From NCBI GenBank assembly GCA_020633825.1, contig JACKCV010000002.1:310001-374000 (forward strand): a stretch of DNA of 64,000 bases, read 5' to 3'. Each line of letters begins with the position of its first letter. Positions within the stretch are counted from its first letter, which is position 1. This DNA is from Fibrobacteria bacterium (GTDB taxonomy: Bacteria > Fibrobacterota > Fibrobacteria > UBA5070). The notes beneath the pieces are model-generated. The model did no database searches. It was given only the letters and a program-made list of their open reading frames with translations, and was not told the DNA's origin. The position numbers and the translations under genes were made by a program. Positions 1 through 12,759 of this stretch are shown piece after piece.

Positions 1-1069
1 GCTCCTGGACCACTTCCATGTGGAGCAATCCGAGGAAGCCGCAGCGGAATCCGAACCCCAGGGCTCCGGAGCTTTCCGGCACGAAGGAGATGGCGCTGTC
101 GTTGAGCTGCAACTTTTCCAGGGACTCGCGCAGTTCGGAATAGTCGTCGGGATCCACCGGGTAGAGGCCGGCGAACACCATGGGCTTCACTTCGCGGTAG
201 CCGGGAAGTGGCTCGGTCGCCGGACGGGAGATGCTGGTCAGGGTGTCCCCGGTCTTGATGTCGGAGAGGTTCCGGACGTTGCCCACCATGTAGCCGACTT
301 CGCCGGCGGAAAGCTCCTCGCAGGGAATCCGCGTGCGCCCCAGGATTCCGATCTCCACCGCCTCGTATTCGCCTCCCGACCGCATGTAGCGCAGGCGATC
401 GCCTTTCTTGAGCGTGCCTTCCACGACCCGCACGTAGGCGATGCCCCCTCGGTAGGAATCGTAGACGGAATCGAAGACGAACGCCCGCAAGGGCTTTTCG
501 CGTTCGGCCGTGGGGGAGGGGAAGAATTCGACGATCTTCTCGAGGAGGACGTCGATCCCGATCCCCGCCTTGGCCGAGACGCGGGGGATGAGGTCGGGAT
601 CGATCCCGATGAGTTCCCCCACCTGCTTGGCGAAGAAATCGGGCTGCGCGGAGGGGAGATCGATCTTGTTGAGGATGGGGAGGATCTCGAGATCGGCCCC
701 CATGGCCAGGTACAGGTTGGAGATGGTCTGGGCCTGGATGCCCTGGGTGGCATCCACCACGAGGATGGCGCCCTCGCAGGCGCGCAGGCTGCGGGAGACT
801 TCGTAGGTGAAGTCGACATGTCCCGGGGTATCGATCAGATTGAGGTAGAAGGTCTCGCCCTTGTGCTCGTGCACCAGGCGGATGGCCTTGGACTTGATCG
901 TGATGCCGCGTTCGCGCTCCAGGTCCATGGAGTCGAGCAACTGTTCCTGCATCTCCCGCTTGGCGACGGTGCGGGTGTTTTCGAGGAGTCGGTCGGCCAG
1001 GGTGGATTTCCCGTGGTCGATATGGGCGATGATGCAGAAGTTCCGAATCTGCTTCGGGTCAGGACGCAT
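1..1069 (-). CDS. lepA: Elongation factor 4 (LepA), 5' part only
   Basis: Ribosomal back-translocation GTPase. The gene starts at ATG 1069 and runs left out of the window, so about 356 N-terminal residues are present and the C-terminus is missing. Translation shows the GTPase motifs in order: AHIDHGKS (G1) at residues 12-19, RGITIK (G2), DTPGHVDF (G3) and NKID (G4). Further on comes the LepA-type stretch [20 protein letters not shown] close to the window edge. These, with no EF-G insert, identify LepA rather than EF-G, TypA or RF3. A TAACTT hexamer sits at 1079-1084 on the minus strand, 15 bases before the ATG, so the 5' leader may be very short. Divergent from the receiver gene at 1202. Confidence 0.97.
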   Translation of the reverse strand, partial: MRPDPKQIRNFCIIAHIDHGKSTLADRLLENTRTVAKREMQEQLLDSMDLERERGITIKSKAIRLVHEHKGETFYLNLIDTPGHVDFTYEVSRSLRACEGAILVVDATQGIQAQTISNLYLAMGADLEILPILNKIDLPSAQPDFFAKQVGELIGIDPDLIPRVSAKAGIGIDVLLEKIVEFFPSPTAEREKPLRAFVFDSVYDSYRGGIAYVRVVEGTLKKGDRLRYMRSGGEYEAVEIGILGRTRIPCEELSAGEVGYMVGNVRNLSDIKTGDTLTSISRPATEPLPGYREVKPMVFAGLYPVDPDDYSELRESLEKLQLNDSAISFVPESSGALGFGFRCGFLGLLHMEVVQE

Positions 1070-1129
1070 AGGCGGCGCAAGTTAGAAACCTGCGGGGCAG
1101 GTCGGAATCCTTTCCCGGACCGAGTCGTG

Positions 1130-1157
1130 TTGCGGAGCGGCGCCGGAGTGGTAGAAT
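1130..1157 (+). promoter_or_regulatory. Putative sigma-70 promoter for the receiver/hybrid kinase pair
   Basis: TTGCGG at 1130-1135 and TAGAAT at 1152-1157 are separated by 16 bases. The predicted start near 1164 leaves a leader of about 38 bases before ATG 1202, containing a good GGAGG ribosome-binding site at about 1190-1194. Confidence 0.5.
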
Positions 1158-1201
1158 GCCATCGAAGCACGTCCCGGTTCGGGACTCGTGGAGGATGGAC
1201 G

Positions 1202-1621
1202 ATGGGTTCGTTGACTGACGCGGGAAACCAGAGGATCGAACGACGGCGCATCCTCGTGGTCGACGACTACGAGCTCAATCGCGAGATCATCCAGGCCATG
1301 TTGGTCCGTCTCGGCCAGGAGGTGGTCCTGGTCGATTCCGGGGAAGGAGCCTTGGAAATGCTGGGCGATGAACCCTTCGACCTGGTTCTGATGGATGTCC
1401 ACATGCCCGACCTGGACGGCATGGAGACCACCCGGAGGATCCGGAATCTGGCGGGCGAAGCGGGTCGGGTCGCGGTGTACGCCCTCTCCGCATCGGATCT
1501 GGAGGCCGAACGGCACAAGTGCATCGAGGCGGGCATGGATGGATTCCTTTCCAAGCCGATCGACCTCCCCCGGGTGGAGGGGTTCCTGCGTTCGCTTCCC
1601 CCGGTGGGAACGGTTCGCTGA
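1202..1621 (+). CDS. Stand-alone response regulator receiver protein
   Basis: A 139-residue single receiver domain. After a 15-residue basic lead come the acidic pair D21/D22 (ILVVDDYE), phosphoacceptor D65 (LVLMDVHMPD), the switch Ser/Thr region (YALSAS) and K of FLSKPID. There is no output domain, so it should act by protein-protein contact or in a phosphorelay. Start chosen at ATG 1202 because GGAGG lies 7 bases upstream; the longer reading frame to the left is antisense to lepA. The hybrid kinase follows 37 bases downstream on the same strand, so the two probably form one signalling unit, with this protein as an extra target of the kinase or its HPt. The target is unknown. Confidence 0.9.
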   Translation: MGSLTDAGNQRIERRRILVVDDYELNREIIQAMLVRLGQEVVLVDSGEGALEMLGDEPFDLVLMDVHMPDLDGMETTRRIRNLAGEAGRVAVYALSASDLEAERHKCIEAGMDGFLSKPIDLPRVEGFLRSLPPVGTVR

Positions 1622-1658
1622 TGTCCCTCCCCCGCCCCCCGATGCTTCCGAGGAAGGC

Positions 1659-5687
<4,029 letters not shown>

Positions 5688-5799
5688 GCTTCCCCGGGGC
5701 CCGGCGCCTCCGTCCGAGACCGTGGCGGAAGGATTTCGGGCAGGTGCTTGCCAAGCGCGATTCCGGGCCGGAACTCGGCCGCCCCGAGTGGGGAGGCTC

Positions 5800-7236
5800 C
5801 TATTTCGGGGAGGCTCCCGAGGACCAGGCCGCGGATCTTGTCATCTTGCCCCATTTGTGCTTGCGTCCGGTGGCCCACTGGACCAGTCCCTTGAGCCTCC
5901 ACCAGGTGTTGAGCTGGCGATAGCCGATGGATTCCAGGACGGACGCCGCGATCATGGTCAGAATCTGGCGGGTCGCCGGGAACGTCCGGTAGGACACCTC
6001 CTCGAGGAGGACCGCGTTCACGGTCTGCAGCATCCCCAACGCCTGCACCAGCCCGAGGAAGAGGACCGCCTCCGACCATCCCACCAGGCCGAAGGCGACG
6101 CACAGGGCGAAGAAGACGAGCCCCCCGACCTCCACCACGGGTTCGATGCATTCGAAGACCAGCATGTAGGGGAAGGAAAACCAGCCCACGGCGCCGGAGC
6201 CGGGGCGGAACAGCAGGCTCCGGTGCCTCCAGAGGCTTTCCGCGAGGCCTCGCTGCCAGCGGGTGCGCTGGCTTCCCAGCACCTTGAGGGACTCGGGGGC
6301 TTCGGTCCAGCAGATCGGATCCGGGACGAAGGTGATCCGATACGGGCGGGATTCCTCGATCATGCGTCGATGCAGGCGCACGACGAGTTCCATGTCCTCC
6401 CCGATGGTCGAAGGGCTGTAGCCCCCGGCCTGGACGACCGTTTCGCGTTCGAACAGGCCGAAGGCCCCGGAGACGATGAGGAGCCCGTTCATCGGCGACC
6501 ACCCCAGTCGCCCGAACAGGAACGCACGCAGGTACTCCACCACCTGCAGGAGGGCCAGCGGATGACGGGGCAACCCCGATCGCAGCAGAAGGCCCTGGTC
6601 GACCTCGCACCCGTTGGCGATCCGAATGGTTCCCCCGGCGCAGATGGTGCGTCGATCCTCCAGGAAGGGGAGGACGCATTTGGTCAGACTGTCGTTCTGG
6701 AGGATGGAATCGGCGTCGACGCCGCAGAAGAGGGGGCTCACGCAGGCGTTGATCCCGGCGTTGAGGGCGTCCGCCTTGCCCCCGTTCTCCTTGTCGATGA
6801 AGCGGAGGTTGGGGTACCGCACGGACCTGTACACGCCCCGGACCGTCTTGGTCGCGAGCCTCGCCCGGTGGACTTCCCGGAACGGCTGGAGCCCGAACTC
6901 CTCGATGGCCACCTCCAAGGTCCGGTCCTTGGAGCCGTCGTTGACCACGATGACCTCGAAGGAGGGGTAGTGCAATTGCATCATGGAATGGATCGTGGTG
7001 GTGATCGTCGCTTCCTCGTTGAAGGCGGGAACGATCACTCCGATGGGCGGAAAGAAACCCGAATAGGTCGCCCGGTCGATCCCCGCGCCATGGGCGGGAT
7101 GGCGAGCCATGTAGTGGCGCACGGACCAGGCCGCGATGAGGTGCAGGACGAAGAGACCGCCGTTGAGCAGGAGGAAATAGACCAGGAAGAGGAACTCGAC
7201 CGACCGGACGAGGATCACGGCCATTTCCTGGTTCAT
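5800..7236 (-). CDS. Family 2 membrane glycosyltransferase (processive type)
   Basis: 478 residues, resembling IcaA/PgaC and cellulose-synthase-like inverting glycosyltransferases that polymerise and export a polysaccharide across the inner membrane. One N-terminal membrane helix (~13-37) precedes the GT-A domain. That domain has VVNDGSKD (D100), the DxD-type CGVDADS (D174/D176), GED around E280-D281 and QRTRWQRG (Q323, R326, W327). C-terminal membrane helices lie around 350-440. ATG 7236 overlaps the stop of the upstream HEAT gene by 4 bases (ATGA), so translation is probably coupled. It is the last gene of the receiver-YaiO-HEAT-GT2 operon. The polymer is not determined; a beta-linked exopolysaccharide is likely from family knowledge. 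Confidence 0.9.
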   Translation of the reverse strand: MNQEMAVILVRSVEFLFLVYFLLLNGGLFVLHLIAAWSVRHYMARHPAHGAGIDRATYSGFFPPIGVIVPAFNEEATITTTIHSMMQLHYPSFEVIVVNDGSKDRTLEVAIEEFGLQPFREVHRARLATKTVRGVYRSVRYPNLRFIDKENGGKADALNAGINACVSPLFCGVDADSILQNDSLTKCVLPFLEDRRTICAGGTIRIANGCEVDQGLLLRSGLPRHPLALLQVVEYLRAFLFGRLGWSPMNGLLIVSGAFGLFERETVVQAGGYSPSTIGEDMELVVRLHRRMIEESRPYRITFVPDPICWTEAPESLKVLGSQRTRWQRGLAESLWRHRSLLFRPGSGAVGWFSFPYMLVFECIEPVVEVGGLVFFALCVAFGLVGWSEAVLFLGLVQALGMLQTVNAVLLEEVSYRTFPATRQILTMIAASVLESIGYRQLNTWWRLKGLVQWATGRKHKWGKMTRSAAWSSGASPK

Positions 7237-8357
7237 CGCATCCCCATTTCGGCGAGGGCGAACCGCAGCATGTCCCGACCGTAGCGGTCGGGGTGTCGGG
7301 TCGCCAGAAGTTCGAGCTCGATGGGGCGGATGCCCGGGAGCCGCACGAGGGCCTGTGCGGATCGATACCGGACCCACCATTCGGAATGGCCGAGCAGTTC
7401 GGAAAGCATCGGGACGTCTTCCCGGGATCCCATGCGCGCCATGGTGTGCAGGGCCGCCACGACGACGGGCCACCTCGAGGACGTCAGAGCCTGGCGGGCG
7501 AGGGGGAGGTGTTCGGGAGATCGGATCTCCCTCAGGAGGGCCGCTTCCGTTTCGGGAGCGATCTCGGCCGATTTCCGGAAGACCCTCTCGATGACCTGGG
7601 CCCGCAAGTCCTCCGGAAGCAGATCCAGCATGCGCACGGCGCGGGCGGGGGGGGCGGGTTCCCACTCGACCAGGGCCGAAGGCAGACGGGAGGAGACCAG
7701 TTCCGGGGGCATTTCGGAGAGGATTTCATGCACCTGGGCGACGGGCCAGAGTTCGTTTTCCAGCAGACGGGGAAGGAAGTCCCGGAAGTGGGCGTCGGCA
7801 TCCATGCGCAGGATCGAGTGGCAGGCGGTCAGCGACAGGGCCGGGTCCGGGGAGTCGGCCAGGGGCAGCAGATGCTCGATCGTTTCCCGGATCCGCAGTT
7901 GACCCGACAATCCCGCCGCCAGGAGTTTTTCCCGGAAGGTCCCTTTGCGGAGGAATTTCACGCAGAGTTCCTGCGTGCCCGCCCGACGAACGGCCTCGAT
8001 CATCTCCTCTCGGAGGGAGCCGCGGATGGATCCGTCGACTTGACTCCACAGGTCGCAGAAGGCGATGAACTGGGCCTCGTGGAGAGGCTCGACCTTGCCC
8101 TGGGCCCGAGGGTCGAGAAGTTGGAGCAGCCAGCGGTCCTTCCAGGCCTTCTCGCGGCGCAGGCGCCGGTCGTTGAGGAAATGGAGGGCCAGGATGGAAA
8201 CCGTGAACAACACCACCGCCAGCACCGTTCCGACGAACAGGAGGAATCCCATCCTGCTGGACCAGGAGGATCCGGGGGCGACCCCGGGGATCCTCGCGGT
8301 CCATTCCATCCAGTTCCCGGTGAACACCACCCACGAGGATTCAGAGCTGGAAGTCAT
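7233..8357 (-). CDS. Membrane-anchored HEAT-repeat protein
   Basis: 374 residues from ATG 8357. A start at 8402 is also possible and would add 15 residues. One transmembrane segment lies near residues 36-60, followed by a basic helix (NDRRLRREKAWKDRW) and then alpha-helical HEAT/PBS-lyase-like repeats to the end, for example MARMGSREDVPMLSELLG and EWWVRYRSAQALVRL. By topology the repeats probably lie in the cytoplasm. HEAT repeats are protein-binding scaffolds with no enzymatic motif. The gene overlaps the YaiO gene by 17 bases upstream and the glycosyltransferase by 4 bases downstream. It may therefore be an assembly or regulatory partner of the glycosyltransferase; this is inferred from position. 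Confidence 0.8.
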   Translation of the reverse strand: MTSSSESSWVVFTGNWMEWTARIPGVAPGSSWSSRMGFLLFVGTVLAVVLFTVSILALHFLNDRRLRREKAWKDRWLLQLLDPRAQGKVEPLHEAQFIAFCDLWSQVDGSIRGSLREEMIEAVRRAGTQELCVKFLRKGTFREKLLAAGLSGQLRIRETIEHLLPLADSPDPALSLTACHSILRMDADAHFRDFLPRLLENELWPVAQVHEILSEMPPELVSSRLPSALVEWEPAPPARAVRMLDLLPEDLRAQVIERVFRKSAEIAPETEAALLREIRSPEHLPLARQALTSSRWPVVVAALHTMARMGSREDVPMLSELLGHSEWWVRYRSAQALVRLPGIRPIELELLATRHPDRYGRDMLRFALAEMGMR

Positions 8358-9099
8358 GATCGATTCCCAAGGTGGCGCCCCATCTTCGATGGATCGATCC
8401 ATGCCGGATCCACGAAAGGTCGAGACGCATCCGGTTCGTCCCGATCGCCTTCCTGCCTGTCAGGACCACCGAGGAGACATCGGTGATGGCCAGACGATCC
8501 CTGCCGATGTTCTCGGCTTCCCGGGTCTGGGTGAAGCGAAGCCCCGTGGAGGCGTCGTCCGTCCACCAGTATTCCAGGAGCAGCCCGCCCCCGAAATCCA
8601 GGAATTCCTTGCGGGCGAACGGAGCCAGGACTTCCGCCCGGCCGTGCCACTTGTTCACCCAATGGTCGACCCCGATCGAGGCGTTCCAGGTTTCCAGGCT
8701 GTCGTACCAGGCGCCACCCACCGCGCCGTCCAGGGTGAGGCCCTGCGCGAGGGACCAGGTCAGGGTGGTTCCGAGGCGCCAAACGGGGAGGAGGGGGCCA
8801 CCCCATCCCTTGCTGGCGGCGATCTCGAGGTCGGCAGGACCCCACGAACCGCCCAGACCCAATCGGGTCTCTCCGTCGTCGGCATCGTACCGACGGACGG
8901 ATTCGTTGGCGAGTGCCGCACGGTACCCGCCCGAAGAGAGCAGAGTCCCGATTCCCAGATGCGACCAGAGGGGGGCGTCCGGCAGGTCGAGTGCCTCGAT
9001 GCCCGCGAGTCCACCGACACGGAGGGTCCAGGGTTCGGCCGAAGGGACGGTCGCAGCGACGGCGAACAGGATCAACAGCCGTGCGGAGCGGGGATTCAT
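8341..9099 (-). CDS. YaiO-family outer-membrane beta-barrel protein
   Basis: 252 residues. A signal peptide (hydrophobic core LLILFAVAATVPSA, cleavage near residue 21) is followed by repeated amphipathic beta strands rich in Gly, Trp and Tyr (TTLTWSLAQGLTLDGAVGG, GGLLLEYWWTDDAS), ending in the outer-membrane signature Phe-Gln-Leu. The strand pattern and size match YaiO-like outer-membrane proteins, whose function is poorly defined. ATG 9099 overlaps the stop of the receiver gene (ATGA). With a polysaccharide synthase in the same operon, a role as outer-membrane outlet or surface anchor for the polymer is plausible. Confidence 0.75.
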   Translation of the reverse strand: MNPRSARLLILFAVAATVPSAEPWTLRVGGLAGIEALDLPDAPLWSHLGIGTLLSSGGYRAALANESVRRYDADDGETRLGLGGSWGPADLEIAASKGWGGPLLPVWRLGTTLTWSLAQGLTLDGAVGGAWYDSLETWNASIGVDHWVNKWHGRAEVLAPFARKEFLDFGGGLLLEYWWTDDASTGLRFTQTREAENIGRDRLAITDVSSVVLTGRKAIGTNRMRLDLSWIRHGSIHRRWGATLGIDHDFQL

Positions 9100-9470
9100 C
9101 GGAGGAAGCGGCGGATCCGCGCCAGCAGTTCTCCATGCTGGAAGGGTTTGACCAGGTAGTCGTCGGCGCCGTTGTCCAGAGCGTGCTGGATGTCGCTTTC
9201 CTGACCTTTGGCGGAGAGCATCACGATGGGGATCCTCTCCCAGGCGGTGTTGGAACGCATGATGGCCACCAGTTGGAAACCATCCAGGAAGGGGAGCATG
9301 ATGTCGGAAACGACCAGGTCGGGAGGGGGAGTCTCGGAATGCACGCGCTCGGTGGCCGCGCGACCATCGGCGAGTTGCTCGACCTGGTAACCTTCCCGAC
9401 TCAACACGTGCTGCAAGACGGTGGAGAAGATGGGATCGTCGTCGATGAGGAGGATGCGACGGGTGGGCAT
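9096..9470 (-). CDS. Single-domain response regulator, first gene of the glycosyltransferase operon
   Basis: 124 residues: acidic residues D10-D12 (LLIDDDP), D56 (LVVSDIMLP), switch Ser (MLSAKG) and K of LVKPF. No DNA-binding or enzymatic output. Start placed at ATG 9470, where the receiver fold begins; an upstream extension to 9527 would add 19 unlikely residues. TACCAT lies at 9477-9482 (minus strand), exactly 12 bases before the ATG, and there is no convincing ribosome-binding site, so the mRNA may be leaderless. As the leading gene of an exopolysaccharide-type operon it may adjust synthase activity by protein contact. A possible phosphodonor is the hybrid kinase at 1659-5687. Confidence 0.88.
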   Translation of the reverse strand: MPTRRILLIDDDPIFSTVLQHVLSREGYQVEQLADGRAATERVHSETPPPDLVVSDIMLPFLDGFQLVAIMRSNTAWERIPIVMLSAKGQESDIQHALDNGADDYLVKPFQHGELLARIRRFLR

Positions 9471-9602
9471 GGTCGCATGGTACCACAATGCTGTTCCCTG
9501 TCGCAAGGATCCTGGAAATGGATCCATGGCGCAAGTGCCCGATCGGGGCTAGATTCCCTGGGTACCTGTCCCGGTCCCATATCCCACGGAGAACCAGTTT
9601 CC

Positions 9603-11552
9603 ATGTCCTTCGTCCCCTCTCTTCGAATCCTGGCCCTTCTGCCCGTCATGGCCATGGCCCTCGACGATCTTCCCCTGTACCTCGATGTCGGATGCGCGGG
9701 GGATGCCACGACCGGTGGGCTCAACAACGGTTTCGCCCAGGGACCTTCCGACATGGTTCTGGCCGACAAGGCCTCCGGAGGCAAGACCGTTCCCGTGACC
9801 TGCGCGGAGAAACTGTCCGGCACCGATGCGATCGTCGTGAATCTGCCCAGGAAGCTCGCCAATGGCGAGTACTGGGATTTCGGGATCAAATTCGCCGACG
9901 ACCGGGCCCACGGCTTGAAGTCCTTCAAGGACGTCCACCTCTGGATCCGCAATCGTGCATCCACCGTCGCCAAGTTCCGGATCGGATGGGAGGAGTCGGC
10001 CGGCGCCTCGGGCAAGATGAAGGACGTGGAGATCCCCGGGGGAGGAGACTGGAAGGAATACGTCTACACCATGGAGGAGATCCCCGGGGATTCGGTGTAC
10101 GGGCTCAAATTGTCGCACCCTCTCGGACAATACAACGGTCCCGACACCGAGGCCGATCCCATCGACATCCTCATCGATTCCATCGTGGTGACCGACGGCA
10201 CGGGCAAGGGGGCCATCGCCGTCCCCACGCGGCTCCACCCCCAGGTTCCCGCCAATTGGGGCGCGAACTTCCTGCTGGGAAGTTTCGACAACAGGGAGGT
10301 CGGCAAATCCACCGTCGCGGCCCAGGCCGGCCTGCCCTACCGCTACCAGTACATGATGCCGGAAACCCAGAAGTACTACACCAGCAGCGGGAAGGGGTAC
10401 CTCTACGACTACGCCATGGAGTCGGAGAAGCTCGGAGTGAAGACCGCCATCGTCTGGTACAACCTCGGCAAGGTGGGGGAGGGCTGGGGTCCGGTCACCA
10501 AGAACCTCGCCGATGCCGCCTACATGACGGAGTACTTCGATCGCTTCGAGTGGGTGCTCGACCAGTTGGAAATGGCCGGCCAGAGCGACTACATGCTGGT
10601 CTGCGAACCCGACATGTACGGGTTCCTGATGCGTGGTCCGGGAGGGGCGACCGGGACGCCCGTCACCGATCCCACGCTGATCGCCGTGGACATGTCCCGC
10701 GCCAACGTCCTGTCGGGGAAGACCTACCCCGCGAATCTCGCCGGATGGGCCGAATACCTGGTGACCCGAGCACGTCAGAAATTGACAAACGGGGTGATCG
10801 TCGGCCACATGCCCAACCATTGGGGCGTCAGCATCCCCGGCCAGGTCGGGCAGGGCCGCAAGGAGTCCCACTACATCTCGGCACTCGCCATCGGCACCTT
10901 CCTGGAAGGACTCGGCCCGATCGGTCGTGGGGACGTGGTGTTCGTGGAGAAGTCGGATCACGACGCCGGACACAAGCCGGCCCAGGAGGACTGGCTGTGG
11001 GATTCCGCCAACTACGCCAAGTACTTCCTCTGGACGCGGACCATCTCCTGGAAGACGGGGCTTCCCATCTGCGGGTGGCAGGTTTCGGAAGGGAACATGT
11101 CCAACGTCCCCACCTGGAAGGACGATGCCGCCGAAACCTACCTCGCCCACCCGGATTGGTGGATCGACGGGGCCTTCGCGGGGATCCTGTTCGGCGCGGG
11201 CAACGCCGATTGCGTGAACTACGGCGACGACGACGACGATGGCTGGTTCGTGGACCACATGACGTTGGCCTCCAAGACCCCGGTGCCGCTGCCGCTGGCG
11301 ACAGGGGTCCGGGGGGCGGGGGCGGCTCGGACGGAATTGCGTTGCCTGTGCCGGTCCGGCGGGTTGGAATTGTCCGGATGGAAGGGGCTCGCGGAGGCGA
11401 CCTTCATCGATCTCAAGGGCCGTGTCCTCGCCAGGAGCCGGATCCGGTCCGGTCAGTTCCTGTCCTGGCCCTCCGGGGCGAACGGGACCTACATCGTCCA
11501 TGTGAGCAACGACGCGGGGATCGCCTACTCCAGGCTGGTCACCGTTCCCTGA
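9603..11552 (+). CDS. Secreted putative carbohydrate-active protein with sorting-like tail
   Basis: 649 residues from ATG 9603, with GGAGAA upstream and TAGATT at 9550-9555 as a possible -10. A short signal peptide (LRILALLPVMAMA) is followed by a beta-sandwich-like region (~20-200) resembling carbohydrate-binding modules. A larger domain (~210-560) has TIM-barrel character, with clustered acidic and aromatic residues (LVCEPDMYGF, GDVVFVEKSDHDAG, GWQVSEGNMS). The last ~75 residues (FIDLKGRVLARSRI, NGTYIVHVSNDAG, SRLVTVP) resemble the C-terminal sorting domains of Bacteroidota/Fibrobacterota secreted enzymes. I cannot assign a glycoside hydrolase family. Divergent from the exopolysaccharide operon, so a polymer-trimming role is possible. 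Confidence 0.65.
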   Translation: MSFVPSLRILALLPVMAMALDDLPLYLDVGCAGDATTGGLNNGFAQGPSDMVLADKASGGKTVPVTCAEKLSGTDAIVVNLPRKLANGEYWDFGIKFADDRAHGLKSFKDVHLWIRNRASTVAKFRIGWEESAGASGKMKDVEIPGGGDWKEYVYTMEEIPGDSVYGLKLSHPLGQYNGPDTEADPIDILIDSIVVTDGTGKGAIAVPTRLHPQVPANWGANFLLGSFDNREVGKSTVAAQAGLPYRYQYMMPETQKYYTSSGKGYLYDYAMESEKLGVKTAIVWYNLGKVGEGWGPVTKNLADAAYMTEYFDRFEWVLDQLEMAGQSDYMLVCEPDMYGFLMRGPGGATGTPVTDPTLIAVDMSRANVLSGKTYPANLAGWAEYLVTRARQKLTNGVIVGHMPNHWGVSIPGQVGQGRKESHYISALAIGTFLEGLGPIGRGDVVFVEKSDHDAGHKPAQEDWLWDSANYAKYFLWTRTISWKTGLPICGWQVSEGNMSNVPTWKDDAAETYLAHPDWWIDGAFAGILFGAGNADCVNYGDDDDDGWFVDHMTLASKTPVPLPLATGVRGAGAARTELRCLCRSGGLELSGWKGLAEATFIDLKGRVLARSRIRSGQFLSWPSGANGTYIVHVSNDAGIAYSRLVTVP

Positions 11553-11564
11553 ACCGGTCGAGGT

Positions 11565-11600
11565 GCGGCCAGGAGGGGTGGATCGCCTCCTTCCGGCCGC
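11565..11600. terminator. Candidate bidirectional terminator hairpin
   Basis: GCGGCC-A-GGAGG (11565-11576) pairs with CCTCC-TTCC-GGCCGC (11586-11600) between two convergent genes. The stem is strong and GC-rich but lacks a good T-tract. Confidence 0.4.
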
Positions 11601-11671
11601 GGACGGAGCCCAGCCCGTCCGGGGCGCCCCCCTCCGCGGTTTCCGGGGGGGGAGAGGCCTTCGGGAGCGGA

Positions 11672-12733
11672 TCAGACGATCCGGAACGCCTTCAGCGATT
11701 CATGGAGCTCGATCAGAAATCCCCGCGTGAGCCCCAGCAGGGGGACGGCGACGAGCATCCCGACGATCCCTCCGACGTGGCTTCCCAGGGCGATCCCCAG
11801 GATCACGACCCAGGCGGGGAGGGATAGGGATTCCCCGACGGTGGACGGGTAGATCAGGAGATTGTCGATCATGTGGATCACCAGCAGCGTGAGGGCGATC
11901 ACCCACCAAGGGGTGGAGGTGGCCCCCAGCAAGGCGAGAACCACCGCGGGAACGCCTCCTGCGATGGGTCCCAGCAGGGGGACCACGTTCGCTGCTCCCG
12001 CGAAGACCCCGATCAGCAGGGAGTAGGGGACGTCCAGCACCCAGAGTGCCGAGGAGATCAGGATGGCGTTGGCCACCGAATCCAGGCTCTGGCCCCGGAT
12101 GTAATCCGAGGTCTGGCGCTGGATGCGGTACAGCAGGCGCAGGGTCATCTCGAAGTATCGATTCGGGACGAGGTCCACGAAGGAGGCCCGGATCTCCGAC
12201 CCCCGCGTGAGCAGGAAGTAGGTGACCACCAAGGAGAGGAGGATTCCCTCGAGGAGCGGCAGGACGCTGAACAGATCCTGCAGCGAATCGAAGGGACTGC
12301 CGTGGGAACTGAGCAGATGGATGATGGCCGAGCGCGTGCGGGCCAGCTCGGCGGGGGGGATGAGCCGTGTCAGGACGTCCATGAGTCCCTGCAGACGGGT
12401 CTCGACGGAAGCGATGTAGATGGCGCTGTGTAGCTGGAAGTTGGCGATCTGGGCGAGGATGGCGGGGATGGCGAACCAGGCGACCACCGACAGGGAGACG
12501 AGCATGCCGCCCAGGACGAGAGCTCCCGCCAAGGTGCGGGGCATGCCACGACGATCCAGGCTTTCGACGATGGGAGAAAGGACGGTCGAAAGCAGATATC
12601 CGGAGAGGAGCGGCAGCAGAAGGAGCCACGCGGACCACAGCAAACCCGCCAGGACGGAGACGACGATCAGGATCCACAGGGCGGCGAGAATGCGGTCGCC
12701 GTGGGGTGCGGTGCGGTTGATGGGGGAGATCAC
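11672..12733 (-). CDS. AI-2E family (PerM/YdiK-type) inner-membrane transporter
   Basis: 353 residues, starting at GTG 12733. The membrane pattern is typical of the family: two N-terminal helices (ALWILIVVSVLAGLLW, LLLPLLSGYLLSTVL), a third near 73-92, then a hydrophilic helical region with few hydrophobic stretches (~95-200). A C-terminal cluster of helices carries conserved glycines and prolines (AAANVVPLLGPIAGGVPA and the HMIDNLLIYPSTVGES motif). Members are permeases of unclear substrate; only a few export autoinducer 2 or ions. The upstream cyclic-nucleotide-binding gene ends 26 bases away, so the two may be cotranscribed. Confidence 0.9.
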   Translation of the reverse strand: MISPINRTAPHGDRILAALWILIVVSVLAGLLWSAWLLLLPLLSGYLLSTVLSPIVESLDRRGMPRTLAGALVLGGMLVSLSVVAWFAIPAILAQIANFQLHSAIYIASVETRLQGLMDVLTRLIPPAELARTRSAIIHLLSSHGSPFDSLQDLFSVLPLLEGILLSLVVTYFLLTRGSEIRASFVDLVPNRYFEMTLRLLYRIQRQTSDYIRGQSLDSVANAILISSALWVLDVPYSLLIGVFAGAANVVPLLGPIAGGVPAVVLALLGATSTPWWVIALTLLVIHMIDNLLIYPSTVGESLSLPAWVVILGIALGSHVGGIVGMLVAVPLLGLTRGFLIELHESLKAFRIV

Positions 12734-12759
12734 GGGAGCGGGTCCTGGGGGATGCCGGG

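Noticed and set aside
5790..5817. 11-base direct repeat GGGGAGGCTCC at the end of the glycosyltransferase gene
   Set aside because: Two short copies in GC-rich sequence, no mobile element signs; probably chance.
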